64,000 nucleotides of DNA from Zygnema cylindricum (Eukaryota; Streptophyta; Zygnematophyceae; Zygnematales; Zygnemataceae): the NCBI GenBank assembly GCA_037447655.1, contig JBBHKE010000071.1, forward strand, positions 201,523 through 265,522. The letters are read 5' to 3'. The position numbers and the translations under genes were made by a program. Under the pieces are notes generated by a model, which was given only the letters and a program-made list of their open reading frames with translations, was not told where the DNA came from and made no database searches. Positions 33,790-45,274 of this stretch are shown piece by piece (position 1 is the stretch's first letter; the number at the start of each line of letters is the position of its first letter).

Positions 33790-34053
33790 CACACAAATCG
33801 TCGAATCTCCCGCGAATCTTTTAAAGAAAAAAAATGTAAAATAACAATCTCCGTCGTTAAAACTTCCGAAATTGTCGCCCGAAACGTAACATCTGTCGAT
33901 GGTCAAACAGGAGTCGAAATATTTCAGTTTATATTTCCGTCCTTGCATACACGTGCCATTATCTTTGTCGTTTAGTTGAGAAAGAAAAAGGGAGGTGTAA
34001 ATAACAAAAAGGAGGAGTAAAAATATCCAAAGGGTGAAGCAGAAACAAGCCAT
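33790..34053 (-). CDS. Putative small secreted cysteine-containing ORF (copy 2)
   Basis: Same layout as 29,100-29,363: MACFCF, hydrophobic WIFLLLLFVIY, then GTCMQ, DSCLT, DRCY and GDCY in the same spacing, and STICVS. Over the ~220 bp covering the ATG and the cysteines I count about five nucleotide differences from copy 1, fewer than in much of the flanking repeat. The C-terminus dissolves into a poly-lysine tract. No family recognised. Confidence 0.35.
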
Positions 34054-34075
34054 TCTAAATATGGGGTTGGCAAAA

Positions 34076-34395
34076 CTAAGGGAGAGGGAGGGAGAGATAA
34101 AAGGGTGGAGGGAGGGGAGGGAGGAGAAGGGAGAGGAGGGGAGGGGAGGGGAGAGGAGGTGAGGAGAGGGAGGGTGGGTGTGGGTGGGTGGGTGGGTGGG
34201 TGGGTGGGAGGGGGGATGGGATGGAGGGAGGAGAAGGGAGGAGGGGATGTGAGGGAAGGAAGGTGGGTGGGTGGGTTGGAGGCAAGGAGGGAGGGAGGGT
34301 CAGTAGGGGCGAGGGAAGAATGGAGGGAGGAAGGGAGGGAGTGAGGGAGAGAGAGGGAAAGAGAGAGAGGGAGGGAGGGTGAGGGAGGGTGAGAT
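34076..34395 (+). repeat. GA-rich polypurine tract (copy 2)
   Basis: GGGAGG/GGGTGG repeat directly upstream (on the minus strand) of the small cysteine-containing ORF, as in copy 1. Confidence 0.92.
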
Positions 34396-34829
34396 AGGGT
34401 TCTACAAACTTGGAGTCCTGACGCTTATTATAGAGCACAATTTTCCGTACCATATAATGTACGGACTTTTTTCCGTACAAACAATATCTTCTAATTTTGT
34501 CGTTATCTGTCCAAAATAACTTTGAGACGAATCAGAGATCACTTTTCTTTTATTGCGACTTTAAAATTTTCATTTGGCCAAGATTCACAGAAATAAAGTG
34601 GCAGAAAAAGACAAAATAGTGAAACAGAAAACGACAACGTAGCAATATTGACTCGGTAGCGTCAAACCATTTTGTCGTTTTCCGAAGTCAGTGTTGTAGG
34701 TCTAGCCACCTAATGACGAAAATCCACGTGGCATCCTATAAAGCACTTTATAGTACAGCTTACAATCCAAACACTGTACGGAACCAATGATATCTCCCTG
34801 TATGGTCAAACCTCCACCAAAGAAAAAGT
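34343..34829 (+). repeat. 487-bp direct repeat, identical to 36,061-36,547
   Basis: At an offset of 1,718 bases the two segments show no difference over about 487 bp. The corresponding copy 1 segment (from about 29,760) is visibly diverged. It belongs to the 3' part of the RT-bearing repeat. Confidence 0.85.
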
Positions 34830-34954
34830 AGAATTATTAAACAATTAGAATGTATGTTTTTTTTCAAAATTTTCAAATTCTTAATTAGCGTAAACCACGG
34901 TAATTTTTCATGTACGCTAAAGAAACTTCTACGCTAATAGCGATTGGCGGTGTA
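34830..34954. mobile_element. MITE remnant with right terminus only
   Basis: Ends GCTAATAGCGATTGGCGGTGTA, the right terminal repeat of the CACCGCC MITE family, with internal AATTAGCGT-type motifs. No left terminus is found; it abuts the 487-bp repeat. Confidence 0.55.
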
Positions 34955-36060
34955 GCGTTGATGTTAATTTCGGCCTTTTCTTTTTTCAAAGTTTCAACAC
35001 ATTTTCCTCGTCCACACTTTATTTTCCTTGTTGTTGCTTCCTTTTTTTAGGGTGTGTTCTTGTCGCTCTTTTTGTTTTTTATTATTCTTGTTTTTCAGTG
35101 TTGGTCATGCCACCCCTTTTGTACCCCCAGACTCAGATGGTTTACCATCGTGCTTTTTAATTTATCCTGCAAGTTTTTTTTTTACACTTATAAGATACAA
35201 ATCTGACGGTAAAAATGGAAGGGTAGGGCTCCAGCCGTCCGATTTATTTGGCGTTCTCTGAGTGAAATCGAACACGTGTGAACGGCAAAAAGCTGACTAT
35301 AGAATTAGGGCTGCGTCGGACATCAGGTTTTCGTATACATTGCATATCACGACAGTAAAGCATAATGCAGTAGACATACATGTAAATTGTCACGCAACTG
35401 GGAAATGTGTCATCGAGTCCAAAAATAGTTACATACATCGTTAACTACAAATTCTATGCGAAAATAAACAGTGCTCTAACTTTACAGTCACATACGACGT
35501 CGTTACTGTTATTTGAGCAATTAAACGTAGGATTTATGTGTCAGTGCTGTACTTCACCGTAATGTACGGTATGAAAGTCAAGAGACTTCGACTCAGGACT
35601 CGGGACTCGGGAGACACTAAACGACAAAAATGTACTGTTTGAATAATTCATATGTACATATAATACTGATTCACTGAATTTCTCCTGCTGTTTCGCTACA
35701 ATTTAGGGTTAGATCTTGCAGAAAAAACACAGAAATATCATTTCAACGATTAAATCTTCTGATTTTGAATCATGTACGTTTATTTTTTCAAAAAAAAAAA
35801 ATTTCAAAAGTAGAAATTATTCAGTATTTTGACAGAAATTAGGTCATATGCAAAAAGTTTAGTTTCTTTCTCGTTTTCTCCTTTTTCTGCTAAGGAAATA
35901 TTCTTTTGTGTGTTAGATGTGAACATTCTACCATTTATAAAAATTAAAAAAAAAAAAAAAAAAGCATTGCATCGAAGAAATTTAAGCGTGGATTGAGAAG
36001 AGGTAAGTACTGGAGAGAAAGAAAGGAACAAAGAGAGTGAGCGTGAGAGTGGGAAAGAGG
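34955..36060. other. Unassigned spacer within copy 2 duplication
   Basis: About 1.1 kb with no recognisable gene. A short triplet-like repeat GGACTCGGGACTCGGGAG occurs near 35,596-35,612 and a poly-A run near 35,945-35,963. The origin of this segment is unknown. Confidence 0.4.
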
Positions 36061-36547
36061 GAGGGAGAGAGAGGGAAAGAGAGAGAGGGAGGGAGGGTGA
36101 GGGAGGGTGAGATAGGGTTCTACAAACTTGGAGTCCTGACGCTTATTATAGAGCACAATTTTCCGTACCATATAATGTACGGACTTTTTTCCGTACAAAC
36201 AATATCTTCTAATTTTGTCGTTATCTGTCCAAAATAACTTTGAGACGAATCAGAGATCACTTTTCTTTTATTGCGACTTTAAAATTTTCATTTGGCCAAG
36301 ATTCACAGAAATAAAGTGGCAGAAAAAGACAAAATAGTGAAACAGAAAACGACAACGTAGCAATATTGACTCGGTAGCGTCAAACCATTTTGTCGTTTTC
36401 CGAAGTCAGTGTTGTAGGTCTAGCCACCTAATGACGAAAATCCACGTGGCATCCTATAAAGCACTTTATAGTACAGCTTACAATCCAAACACTGTACGGA
36501 ACCAATGATATCTCCCTGTATGGTCAAACCTCCACCAAAGAAAAAGT
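36061..36547 (+). repeat. 487-bp direct repeat, second copy
   Basis: Partner of 34,343-34,829. Beyond 36,547 the sequence continues along the RT-bearing repeat to its 3' end at about 37,217, so copy 2 is resumed here. Confidence 0.85.
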
Positions 36548-37310
36548 CGGGTTATTTGCAGTACGTCCGTACGTTTTTGTATTTATGTACTTTTTTTTAA
36601 AGAACATTTTGACTAAGAACTTACCAGGATTCTTCTAGCTTCGTAAGCGTTAATTTTGACCGTTAGATTCGTTTCAAAATTTTCAAGATTCATGCGTGTT
36701 GCCATTGACCGTCAGATACTTTTTAATGATTTTTCAAGCTTTTTTGGCGCGACTATTGACCGTTAGATTTTTTATTTCTCCTCATCTGCGACGAAATCGC
36801 TCTATATCCAATCAATTTGTTCCTAAGAATCCAATCAATTTGTCAATTTCTCAATTTGTTTCTAAGAAGTACACTCGTCACAAAATGGACGTCTAGTCGT
36901 CTACACTCTACAATTGACTGACAACTCCAATAGTACGAATGCGTCGCACGATAAAGGAGAGGTACACGCGTCGCACGGTGGAGGAAAGATGCACAAGTCG
37001 CTAGGAATAGCGATACTCGTGGCGTTCCCACGCGGAGCAGCGATACACCAGACGATGCAGGAGCGATACACGTCAGGTATGCCACGTGTCTTAAAAAATA
37101 GTGGATGCAAATAGCCAAATATGATAAAAGTCAAGAGAGAAACGTTGTCGTACTATATTCCATCACGCGCCTTTTACCAATCGTTGACCTTCGTGGAAGG
37201 AATTGTGGTTCAAAACATTACAACTCAATTGGTACATTCATATAGTACGCACGTACGGATATTACATTTTCGTACGCTCGTGCGAGTCTTAAAATTTATG
37301 AAATCTAATG

Positions 37311-37814
37311 TACACCGCGAATCGTAATTAGAGGTGAGAAAAAATTAGAGTAAAAAAGAGAAAAACATAATTAGAGTTATGAACTCTAATTTGTGTGATA
37401 GAACTTTTTCAAAATGGAATTTTACTCTAATTTATTTAAGTACTCAAATTTGGCGCGATAATATCTCCACTGTAAATAAGATATTCGTCCAGAATCTGAC
37501 AAAACCTACAGTTTATCGTCACTATGACGTTTGCATTACGTGGTTTTTTAAAACGCAGTTACATGACAACGGCCTATATTTAATCATTATCTGTACTTTT
37601 TTACTTAATAAAGTACAATTTTGCACGGTGAGACACCGACCGTACATCACACTATTTAAAACGGCACTGTATTAGAATTATTAACGCTCATTCAAAGAGT
37701 ACCTTAAACAAAGAAAATAATAATTTAGAATTATGTATTCTATTTCTGGTAATAGAATCAAAATTTAGGGTTACATAATTAGCTTATATAACTCTAATTA
37801 CGATCCGCGGTGTA
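37311..37814. mobile_element. MITE (~504 bp), CACCGCGAATCG type
   Basis: Begins TACACCGCGAATCGTAATTA and ends TAATTACGATCCGCGGTGTA, with TA at both edges and internal TTAGAGTTATGAACTCTAAT motifs. Closest sister is 59,733-60,353. Non-coding. Confidence 0.85.
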
Positions 37815-37995
37815 GTCGCTGAATGAAGTTTTGACGATTTTCAACATCCCAACAAAAGCTGGCGTGGTACCTCAACCAAACCACACGTGTCATGACGAAC
37901 GACACGATCTCATGTGATAAAGTAAAACTGCGTGCCCATGTGTTCAATTACAGAATTGATTTTTGGTTCGTCGTTTTTACAAATAGTTGGTACAG

Positions 37996-38141
37996 TACAC
38001 CGCCAATCCCTATTAGAGTATATAAGAATTAATAAGTATATATATATTTTTTTCAAAAAAAAAAATCCTGATTAGTGTTAATAACACTAATTTTATTTTT
38101 ACGCTATTTATTCCTTTACTCTAATAGCGATCGACGGTGTA
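37996..38141. mobile_element. MITE (146 bp), CACCGCCAATCC type
   Basis: Begins TACACCGCCAATCCCTATTA and ends TAATAGCGATCGACGGTGTA, with TA edges. It is the shortest member seen and may be an internally deleted derivative. Confidence 0.8.
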
Positions 38142-39251
38142 CTTTCTTCCCAACGAAAAAAATCTTACGCCGTACAAAATTTGGGCAATAACCAAAGTAC
38201 ATTTTGCGTCATCTTGTAACTTTGGAAAGTACATACATTTGGCGTTATTATCATTTCAACCCACTTCGACGTCACGACAACTCATCTTCACACTTGTACT
38301 GGAATCAAATAGCGAGCTGATTTTCATAGAAATAATACCCTATTGACGAATTCAAAACGGACATTGCACGCGTTTAAACGTCTTCGAGCAATGCGTCAAA
38401 CGTCTACGAATTTGTTTTTGCATTTGAGAATACACTAAAAATATTGTTTGTCCATTTGCAAACAATTTGTTTATTTTATTTGGTTGTGTACTAATTTTCT
38501 CTCCAGCAGGTCATTTGAGACTACAATGCTTTAGTGGCATTTTCCAAAAAAGTTCTTAAAAGCGCTTGACGCTATCTCTTTCGTTGTGTCTCCCAATTTC
38601 CCTGGCACACTCTAGAATTTCTTGCATTTTTTCATGTTATCTAAAAGGAGTTCGCCGATCGCCGGTCAACCAAGAGAAGTAGAGAGGAATTCAAGCGCTC
38701 GTTTTTTGCCGTCGCAAAAGGTAATTTATGACTACATTTTTTTTATTTTTCTTGTATTCCCATTTTTTTCATTTCTATTCGTGTTCATCTTTCAATCATA
38801 ATGATATTTTTTTCTTCTTTTCTTATGTATGCCTGTTGCCTTCATCATGTTTTTAATTTATATGGATTGTGACATTTAAAAGATATTGATAAATAGAGGG
38901 AGAGGGAGAAGGAGAGGGAAAGGTAGACAGAAAGTGGGGCAGATTGAAAGGGAAAAGGAGTGGGCGGGGAAGAGGGAGAGGGAGAGAGAGGGGTTAAAGG
39001 AGGAGGAACAGATTGGTAAAGAGAGGGAAAAGAAAAATGAGAGGGAGTGGAAGAGGGAGGGGGAGGGAAGGGTAGATTGAAAGGGAAAAAAAGTAGAAAG
39101 GGGAGAGGGAGAGGGTGAAAGAGCAAGGGGCAAATTTAAAGGCAAGAGGAGAGGAGGGGAGGAGAATGGACGGAGGGAAGGAATCGGAGGGGGAGGGAAA
39201 GGAGAGGAGGGAAGGAGGGGATGGAGGAAGGAAGGAAAGGGGGGAATGGAT
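38142..39251. other. Gene-free stretch with a GA-rich tract
   Basis: No supported gene. 38,893-39,245 is a GGGAGAGG-type purine tract whose minus-strand frames are proline/serine artefacts. The tract adjoins, and may have replaced, the very end of the copia-3 LTR to its right. Confidence 0.6.
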
Positions 39252-39832
39252 GGCAAGACAGGACTGGAACAAAATCTATATGAGAAGAAGCTTAATTCAG
39301 AACAAAGAAAAAGATTGATTAATTTACGTATAACAAAATAAGCACTCAGTGCAAAAATTAGCAGCAGCAAGGAAAAATTTGGAGAGAATCATTCATAGAT
39401 TGATGATTGATTTTCAATGTAAGCAAGATTACATTTTGTATGTCTAGATGACGTAGGTTCTACGCTACTTGTCTTTCACGTAAAGAAGTACAATTTTAAC
39501 TTGTGTCCTACGTAATCAAATCAATGGTCACAATTTGCTACGTGATACATACTCAAAATCTACGACAACTTGACTTGTCGTACAGTACAAGTGGACGACT
39601 ACGTTTCATCAAAACTTGACGTCTACACAATGTATGCTTGACGTCTAACCAACATGTACCTTGAACTATACCGTGACATATATTCAACCGTACATGCATC
39701 TATTCAACCATTCATACACCTAATAGGATTTGGATGATTGTTTTTCACGTCACATTGACTTCTCGCTCACGCAACTTTGACTAGCTTTGACTTTCTGGTC
39801 CTTAGCTGAAAATGGACGTTGAAATCTTAACA
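39252..39832 (-). repeat. Copia-3 3' LTR, end lost
   Basis: On the minus strand it starts TGTTAAGATTTC just after a polypurine tract (plus 39,833-39,845 CCCCCTCTTTAAG) and matches the 5' LTR at 59,461-60,508. Repeated GACGTCTAC and CTTGAC phrases are present. The last bases (expected CTCAACA) are missing next to the GA-rich tract. Position 39,466 is the empty TA site of the MITE in the other LTR. Confidence 0.8.
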
Positions 39833-39845
39833 CCCCCTCTTTAAG

Positions 39846-40126
39846 TCATTTTTAGCTGACTATCAATTGTCCTCACAAAATAGGACCAACTCCTGTGAGC
39901 TGATTACAAAAAACTATTTTATCTCGAGGAACTCACGCTTAGCTGTTGAGCCAACGTCCTCAAACTTTAAACTTTCTGCTGAACCCTCATCACCAAATGT
40001 GTCTCTCATTATTTTCAGATGTAAACACCATTTTCATCAAAGCAATACTACTCTTATTATTTGTGAGACTAAAAGTTTCTATGAGTTCAAACCCTATCTC
40101 GTAGTAAAATTTCGTTGTCGGCTTCT
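39846..40126 (-). pseudogene. Copia-3 RNase H C-terminal relic
   Basis: The minus strand reads YYEIGFELIETF and NNKSSIALMKM, which matches the copia RNase H C-terminal pattern (LGFEL...CDNKSSIAL). The frame is soon lost. It continues the RNase H codons that stop at TEAPKEV at 54,802, with the gypsy element between. Confidence 0.6.
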
Positions 40127-40572
40127 AACAAGGCGTAATGTAGTGTACATATTGTTCGAGGCGAGGCTGCTGTGGTTACTTGCCGATGCCAGAGTAGCAG
40201 AAGAAAGCAACGAGCAACTTAGAACCAGAGGCAACGCAGCGCAAAGATAGAAACGCTAATTTAGATTGAACTGCATAATTCTAGAAAGATAGTTTGGATA
40301 GATCTCGGTTGACCTTGAAAGTCCACGTGTACATCTGTATATTACTAGGTTGACTAGCAGATGGATACTTTAAATAGTAAAGTAGACTTAGTCAGAAGAC
40401 GACTCTTTGAGTAGACCTTCGCAGCGAGTATTGAACTCTGTAATCTCCTCCCGATTAATGAAGCTCAACTTTTATCTGTGATTGCTGTGTGGTTCTGCAC
40501 TTGTTACGAGGAGATCGTTGGGTTTTCCGTTGTGCATTGTGGAGTTTTGTGAATTTATTTGTTCTTTTTACA
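40127..40572 (+). repeat. Gypsy 5' LTR
   Basis: Matches 54,480-54,801 closely (AGACTTAGTCAGAAGA, TTGAACTCTGTAATCTCC, GCTCAACTTTTATCTGTG) and ends TTTTTACA. The first ~100 bp are poorly conserved between the two LTRs, so the start is approximate. Confidence 0.75.
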
Positions 40573-40573
40573 C

Positions 40574-40585
40574 TGGTATCGGAGC
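40574..40585 (+). promoter_or_regulatory. Primer-binding site, initiator Met tRNA 3' end
   Basis: TGGTATCGGAGC, one base from the usual plant TGGTATCAGAGC site complementary to the 3' end of initiator tRNA-Met. It lies two bases after the LTR, the standard gypsy position. Confidence 0.85.
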
Positions 40586-40606
40586 TATCCCTCGTGACTC
40601 GACAGC

Positions 40607-41560
40607 ATGGACGAACACGACTTATCCACCACAAAAATGTTTGCGCAAGTTCTCCGGGAGTAAGAAAACGTTAGATTACAGAATGCGCAATTGAGCAACA
40701 CCGTCACAACTTTGGAATCTTGTCTTGGTAAACGACCTCATTGAGGTATGGAGAGAGACTTAAGGAGACCGAAGTTAAGACTTCCTGACGAGTTTAACCA
40801 GGCCAGGCACAAGAATCTGGACGCGTGGCTCTTCTCCATTGCCAATTATCTCGAAAATTTTCCAAGCCTATCAGACCGTAAGAAGATTCACTAAGCGGGT
40901 GGTCTTATTAAAGGGGCAGCGGGAGCATGGTGGAGGACAATGGTGGAAAACGATAAGATACCGACTGTTTAGGCTTTATTCATTCAACTCCTCCATGACT
41001 CTTGGCAACCTGTTAACATAATTAAGGCTGCAAGGGATAAGATTGCGGTTTTGAAGCAACGAACCTCGGTGTTGGAGTACACGCAACAATTCTTGGAGTG
41101 CAAAGTTCAAATACCTATGATGATGGAGGATGAACCTTGGATCGTTACGTAAAGGGGCTCAAGGTCTTAATTTGGAGGGATGTGGAGCAATGGCTTGCCG
41201 GGGAAAGTACAACTCCTAAACTCTCGGCAATCATTCAGTTTGCAGAACGGACCGATTTGATAGACTTCACCTTCCATAGACCCTACCATGATGGGTCGAG
41301 CAGCGGCGGAGGAGGTTGACGAGACGAAGGTCCAACCCCCATGGAGCTCGGAGCCATTGATGAGGATAAGGAAGTGGTCAATGTGCTTCAGAAGAAGAAA
41401 AAGACCACCAAGGCCTAGACTAATGACTTAGCCCTCGAGGAGCTCCAATGGAGGAGGCAAAACGGTTTATGCTTCCAGTGTAGTTCCCCGAACCATATGG
41501 CCCGAGAATGCCCTAAAAGGAGAGGTCCTAAGAGGGGCAAACTTAACATTATGAAGGTTA
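40607..41560 (+). pseudogene. Gypsy gag with intact zinc knuckle, otherwise broken
   Basis: From the ATG at 40,607 (MDEHDLSTTKMFAQVLRE, then a stop) the gag core follows: RHKNLDAWLFSIANYL, GAAGAWWRTM, QLLHDSW, TSVLEYTQQFLECK. This is the retrotransposon gag domain. A zinc knuckle CFQCSSPNHMAREC with all four metal ligands (CCHC) lies near 41,470-41,512. Several in-frame stops and frame changes are present, including one near 41,150. Confidence 0.8.
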
Positions 41561-41605
41561 GCTAGTGAAGGAGGAGACTCTCTAACATTTCAAGGTTGAA
41601 TTGGA

Positions 41606-42200
41606 GTGAGCGCAACTAGCTTGATGGTGGACTCCGGCGCATCGAGGAACTTCCTCAACGAGGTGACGATGAAAAAGTTGAAACTCCCTCTTGTGGTGCT
41701 AAAGGATTGTCAATCGGTGCAATTGGCCGACGGAAGTTCACTATCCATTACTCATCGTACTTCAAGGTTACGCGTCAAAATTGAGAAGTTCCAATGGTAT
41801 GACACCCTTCATGTATTACCTCTTGGAGACCATGAGGTAATATTTGGGAAGCCGTGGCTACAAAAGTGGAATCCGACGATCGATTGGAAAAGTGGCGACA
41901 TCAGAGTGAAGAATGGTAACGAAGAGTTTGAGGTGAAAGCGAGAGCGGCTGGTAAAGGAGCGGAAGAGGGACGCCTACTTTCGGCCTTACAGCTAAAGAG
42001 GGCACTCAAGGAAAGGGATACAATTAGTATGGCGGTTGTCCAACCTAGGGAGGAGGCGTAGGAGGGGATTCCGGAGGAATGGAGGAAAAATGATCCCGAC
42101 TTCGACTCAAAAGAAGGGGACGACATCGGAAAGACTTTCGTAGAGGACCGAGAAATAGTGACATAACTTCTCGAGAAGTATGCAGATGTCTTTCCCTTGA
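41606..42200 (+). pseudogene. Gypsy aspartic protease
   Basis: The frame from 41,606 contains MVDSGASRNFL with the catalytic D-S-G, followed by the retropepsin fold (VQLADGSSLSI, LHVLPLGDHEVIFGKPWLQKWNP). The core (about 150 residues) is intact; a TAG near 42,059 and later stops cut the link to RT. Confidence 0.8.
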
Positions 42201-43470
42201 AGCTCCTAGAAGGCTTACCTCCGAAGCGCGAAGTAGACCACAAAATAGAGCTTGTTCCCGGAGCGGTACCCCCGGCTAATTGGATGTACAAGATGAGTTA
42301 CACTGAATTGGACAAACTTAAAAAACAACTTGTAGATTGGTAGAAGCCGGAGCAATTGAACCAAGCAAGTCACCGTATAGAGACCACGTTCTCTTCGTAA
42401 ATAAGAAGGATGGAGGTTTTCGTATGTGTGTGGATTGCCGAGCGCTAAACAAGTTGACTGTGAAAAATGCGTAACCACCACCGATGATAGATGAATTGTA
42501 AGATCGACTACGAGGTGCTAAATATTTTTGGAAAATAGTCCTACAAAACGGTTATCACCAAATCAGAATTGCCAATGAAGATGTGTAAAAGATGGCATTT
42601 AGAACTTCGTACGGTCATTTCCAATTTCGGGTTATGCCGTTCGGATTAACTAACGCACTGGCTACCTTTATGCATTTGATGAATTCAATCTTTCGACAAT
42701 ATTTGGACGCGTTTGTAATCGTCTTTCTAGACGACATCTTGGTGTATAGCCGAACGCTGGAGGATCATATGGAGCATCTACGGACGGTCTTACAAGTACT
42801 TTGGGAGAACAAGTTATACGCAAAAAGGAGGAAATGTGAGTGTTTGAAGGAGAAAATTGAGTTTTTGGACCATGTAGTGAGCCAGGATGGGATCGAAGTG
42901 GATCCAAACAAAACTAGGACAGTGAAGTAGTGGCCGCAACCGACGAACATTACGGAGTTAAGGAGTTTTCTTGGATTATACTCCTTGTATCGCCGTTTGG
43001 TCGAAGGTTTCGCAAAAATTGATGCACCACTCACGGACCTACTTAAGAATGACTTGCCTTACAAGTGGAAAATGGCGCAAAGGGCAGCTTTTGACACGCT
43101 AACGGAGCTGTTAGTTACCGCCCTTGTGTTAACTGTCCCCGACCTAGAATTAACTTGAACGATAATCACCGACGCCAGCGATACGGCTATTGGAACGATC
43201 CTTATGTCGGATCAAGGAAAAGGCCTTCAACCCATTGCCTACAACAGTCGGAAACTAAAGGCAGCGGAACTTAACTGGGCCACACATGAAAAAGAGACAA
43301 TCGCAATAATTAATGCGTTGGAAATCTGGAAATGTTACGTTCAAGAGAAGCGGATCACGATCGTCACAGATCACCACGCCCTATTACATCTCCAGACAAA
43401 ACCGAAGTTGTCCAAGAATGAGTTTTGATGAATGACGTTCTTCAAACCTTCGAACCGGAGTTAACTACTA
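42201..43470 (+). pseudogene. Gypsy reverse transcriptase and RNase H
   Basis: The thumb-proximal part reads [22 protein letters not shown] and [10 protein letters not shown] (catalytic DD near 42,730), then the connection SFLGLYSLYRR-like region. RNase H begins ITDASDTAIGT (first catalytic Asp) and continues RKLKAAELNWATHEKE and ITIVTDHHALLHL. Stops occur near 42,471, 42,586, 42,928, 43,155 and 43,427. Upstream RT motifs ([11 protein letters not shown]) are in a neighbouring frame. Confidence 0.8.
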
Positions 43471-43749
43471 AATGTAAACCGGGCAAGAAAAAACCGGCGG
43501 ATGCGCTGTCGAGAAGATCCGAAGTAGTTGCGCCAGTGACGAAGCAATGTTCGCAAGCCTCGTAGGATAGAAGCGAAAGCTCTACGAAAAAAGAATCCGC
43601 AGCTTCGGACGCAGGGTAGGCTCCGAAACTCAACGCATTGACCAGTACGGTACAAGTGGACGACCAGTGGTTAAATACGATGAAAGCCGCATATGACGAA
43701 GACGAGACAATCAAGGAACAAATTAAACAGAAGGTATTTGTTTGATCCG

Positions 43750-44540
43750 CCAATGGTATGTGGCGGTATAGACCTAGTTAGACAACCAGACTTTACGTTT
43801 CGACAAACCAGGAGTTACGTCATACGATACTTAAGATGAGTCGTGACGAGCCGCTCAGTGGACATTTCGGGCGGGATAAAACAACTGCACGTGTTGCTGA
43901 AACGTATTACTGGCTGAACATGACCCGGGACATTGCGGAGTATGTCCAGACGTGTGACTCTTGTAACACAAATAAATCGGAATCGAGTCACCAAGGTTTG
44001 TTACAACCCCTTTCGATACCATCTGTTCATTAGGAGGCGATTTCGATGGACTTCATCGTTGCTCTTCCGTTGACTCGGAAAGGCTATGACTCTATCTTCG
44101 TCGTCGTGGATTATTTGACGAAAATGGCCTATTTCTTACCCACGACAACCACAACCACAACGCGGGATGTGGCAGACTTATACTTTTGGGAGATATTCCG
44201 CCGTAACGGACTCGCGAAAAGAATCATCAGCGACCGTGATCGAAAGTTTGTGTGCCACTTTTGGAGAATTTTGTTCGAGCAGTGTGGAACACAGTTGGCC
44301 ATGTCCACGGCTTATCACCCTCAAACAGATGGTCAGACCGAAAGGGTGAATCGGACTTTGGAAGAGGCTTTGAGGGCTTATGTATCAGTTCTCCAAACAG
44401 ATTGCGTGAACCATTTGACAGCAATTGAGGTGGCGTACAACTGTGCGGTGCACTCGTCCACGAATGGTACGTCATTTTCCCTCAATGGACGAGAGCCCAC
44501 CCTTCCCCAAAATTTATTGGCAGCGTATTGACCTACACCG
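43750..44540 (+). pseudogene. Gypsy integrase, zinc-binding and catalytic domains
   Basis: HFGRDKT...CDSCNTNK gives the H2C2 zinc-binding domain. The catalytic core has MDFIVALP, IISDRDRKF and HPQTDGQTERVNR, so the D, D and E residues are all present. One TAG near 44,031 separates the two parts; the 161-residue core (44,046-44,531) is open. Confidence 0.85.
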
Positions 44541-44666
44541 GCAGCTCTAGATTTTGCCAAACGTTGCACGGGAATCTCGATAAGGTGGCGATGGCGCTCC
44601 AACTTCCAAACAACCGTCAAAAGTCGTAGGCCGACGCTCACCGGAAGGTCATCGTATTCAACTTAG

Positions 44667-45060
44667 GTGATAAGGTTCGCCTTAATGTGGCGAACTTGTC
44701 ATTACCAGGTGCGCTCTCCACGAAAATGGCACCGAGATTTACGCCCCCGTTCACTGTTCTGTCAAAGGTGGGAGAAGTGGCTTATAAGTTGGATATACCG
44801 AAAGACGGGCATATCCACAATGTTTTCCATGTTTCCCTCTTCAAACGTTTTCGGGACCCCGATTCGATTTTTCCTAATCGATGGCCGAATACCCCTTTAC
44901 CGCCCATTTAAGGTACATCGGACGAGTACGAAGTAGAAGAAATCTTTTAGTCACGTCGCTCTCAGAATTCTACCTCCACCCAATTTTTGGTGCATTAAAA
45001 GGGCTACGGAGTTGAAGACGACTCTTGGGTGGACGAGGAGGATTTGTATTCACGTGAATT
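44667..45060 (+). pseudogene. Gypsy integrase C-terminus with chromodomain
   Basis: After the GPY/F-like region (FTPPFTVLSKVGEVAYKLDI, IHNVFHVSLFKRF), a chromodomain is readable across two stops: DEYEVEEIF, SRRSQN, FLVH, KGYGVEDDSWVDEEDL. Chromodomains at this place define chromoviruses and guide integration to particular chromatin (known for the clade). The frame continues to the copia-2 insertion at 45,275. Confidence 0.75.
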
Positions 45061-45274
45061 ACTGCGTCGGTTTACGCAGAGTGGGGAAACTCGGCTTAAC
45101 CGGAGGGGAAATCATAGCGGACGCGATAAAGGAACAAATCGCAGTATCGCAACGATCGCAGTCATATTGGGGACGCGCCGAAGAAAAGCAGCGGCGATGT
45201 TAATGGACCACAGCGCTATGGTTGCGCAGCCACCGAAGAGCAGCATAGTCGCGGTGCCGGCAGAGGATCGCAGC

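Larger units (their letters stand above)
31728..37217 (+). mobile_element. Reverse-transcriptase-bearing repeat, copy 2
   Basis: Aligns in order with copy 1 but begins inside the RT at the LRSFLFALAP codons, directly against the 3' end of copy 1, giving a head-to-tail pair. It carries RT relic, CT-rich tract, conserved minus-strand ORF, GA-rich tract and the same 3' end (AAAACATTACAACTC). It lacks the MITE, hAT and solo LTR found in copy 1. A 1,718-bp internal duplication interrupts it at 34,830-36,547. Confidence 0.7.

Noticed and set aside
41809-42291. 160-residue minus-strand frame opposite the gypsy protease
   Set aside because: Shadow of the plus-strand protease frame, which has the D-S-G motif and retropepsin pattern.
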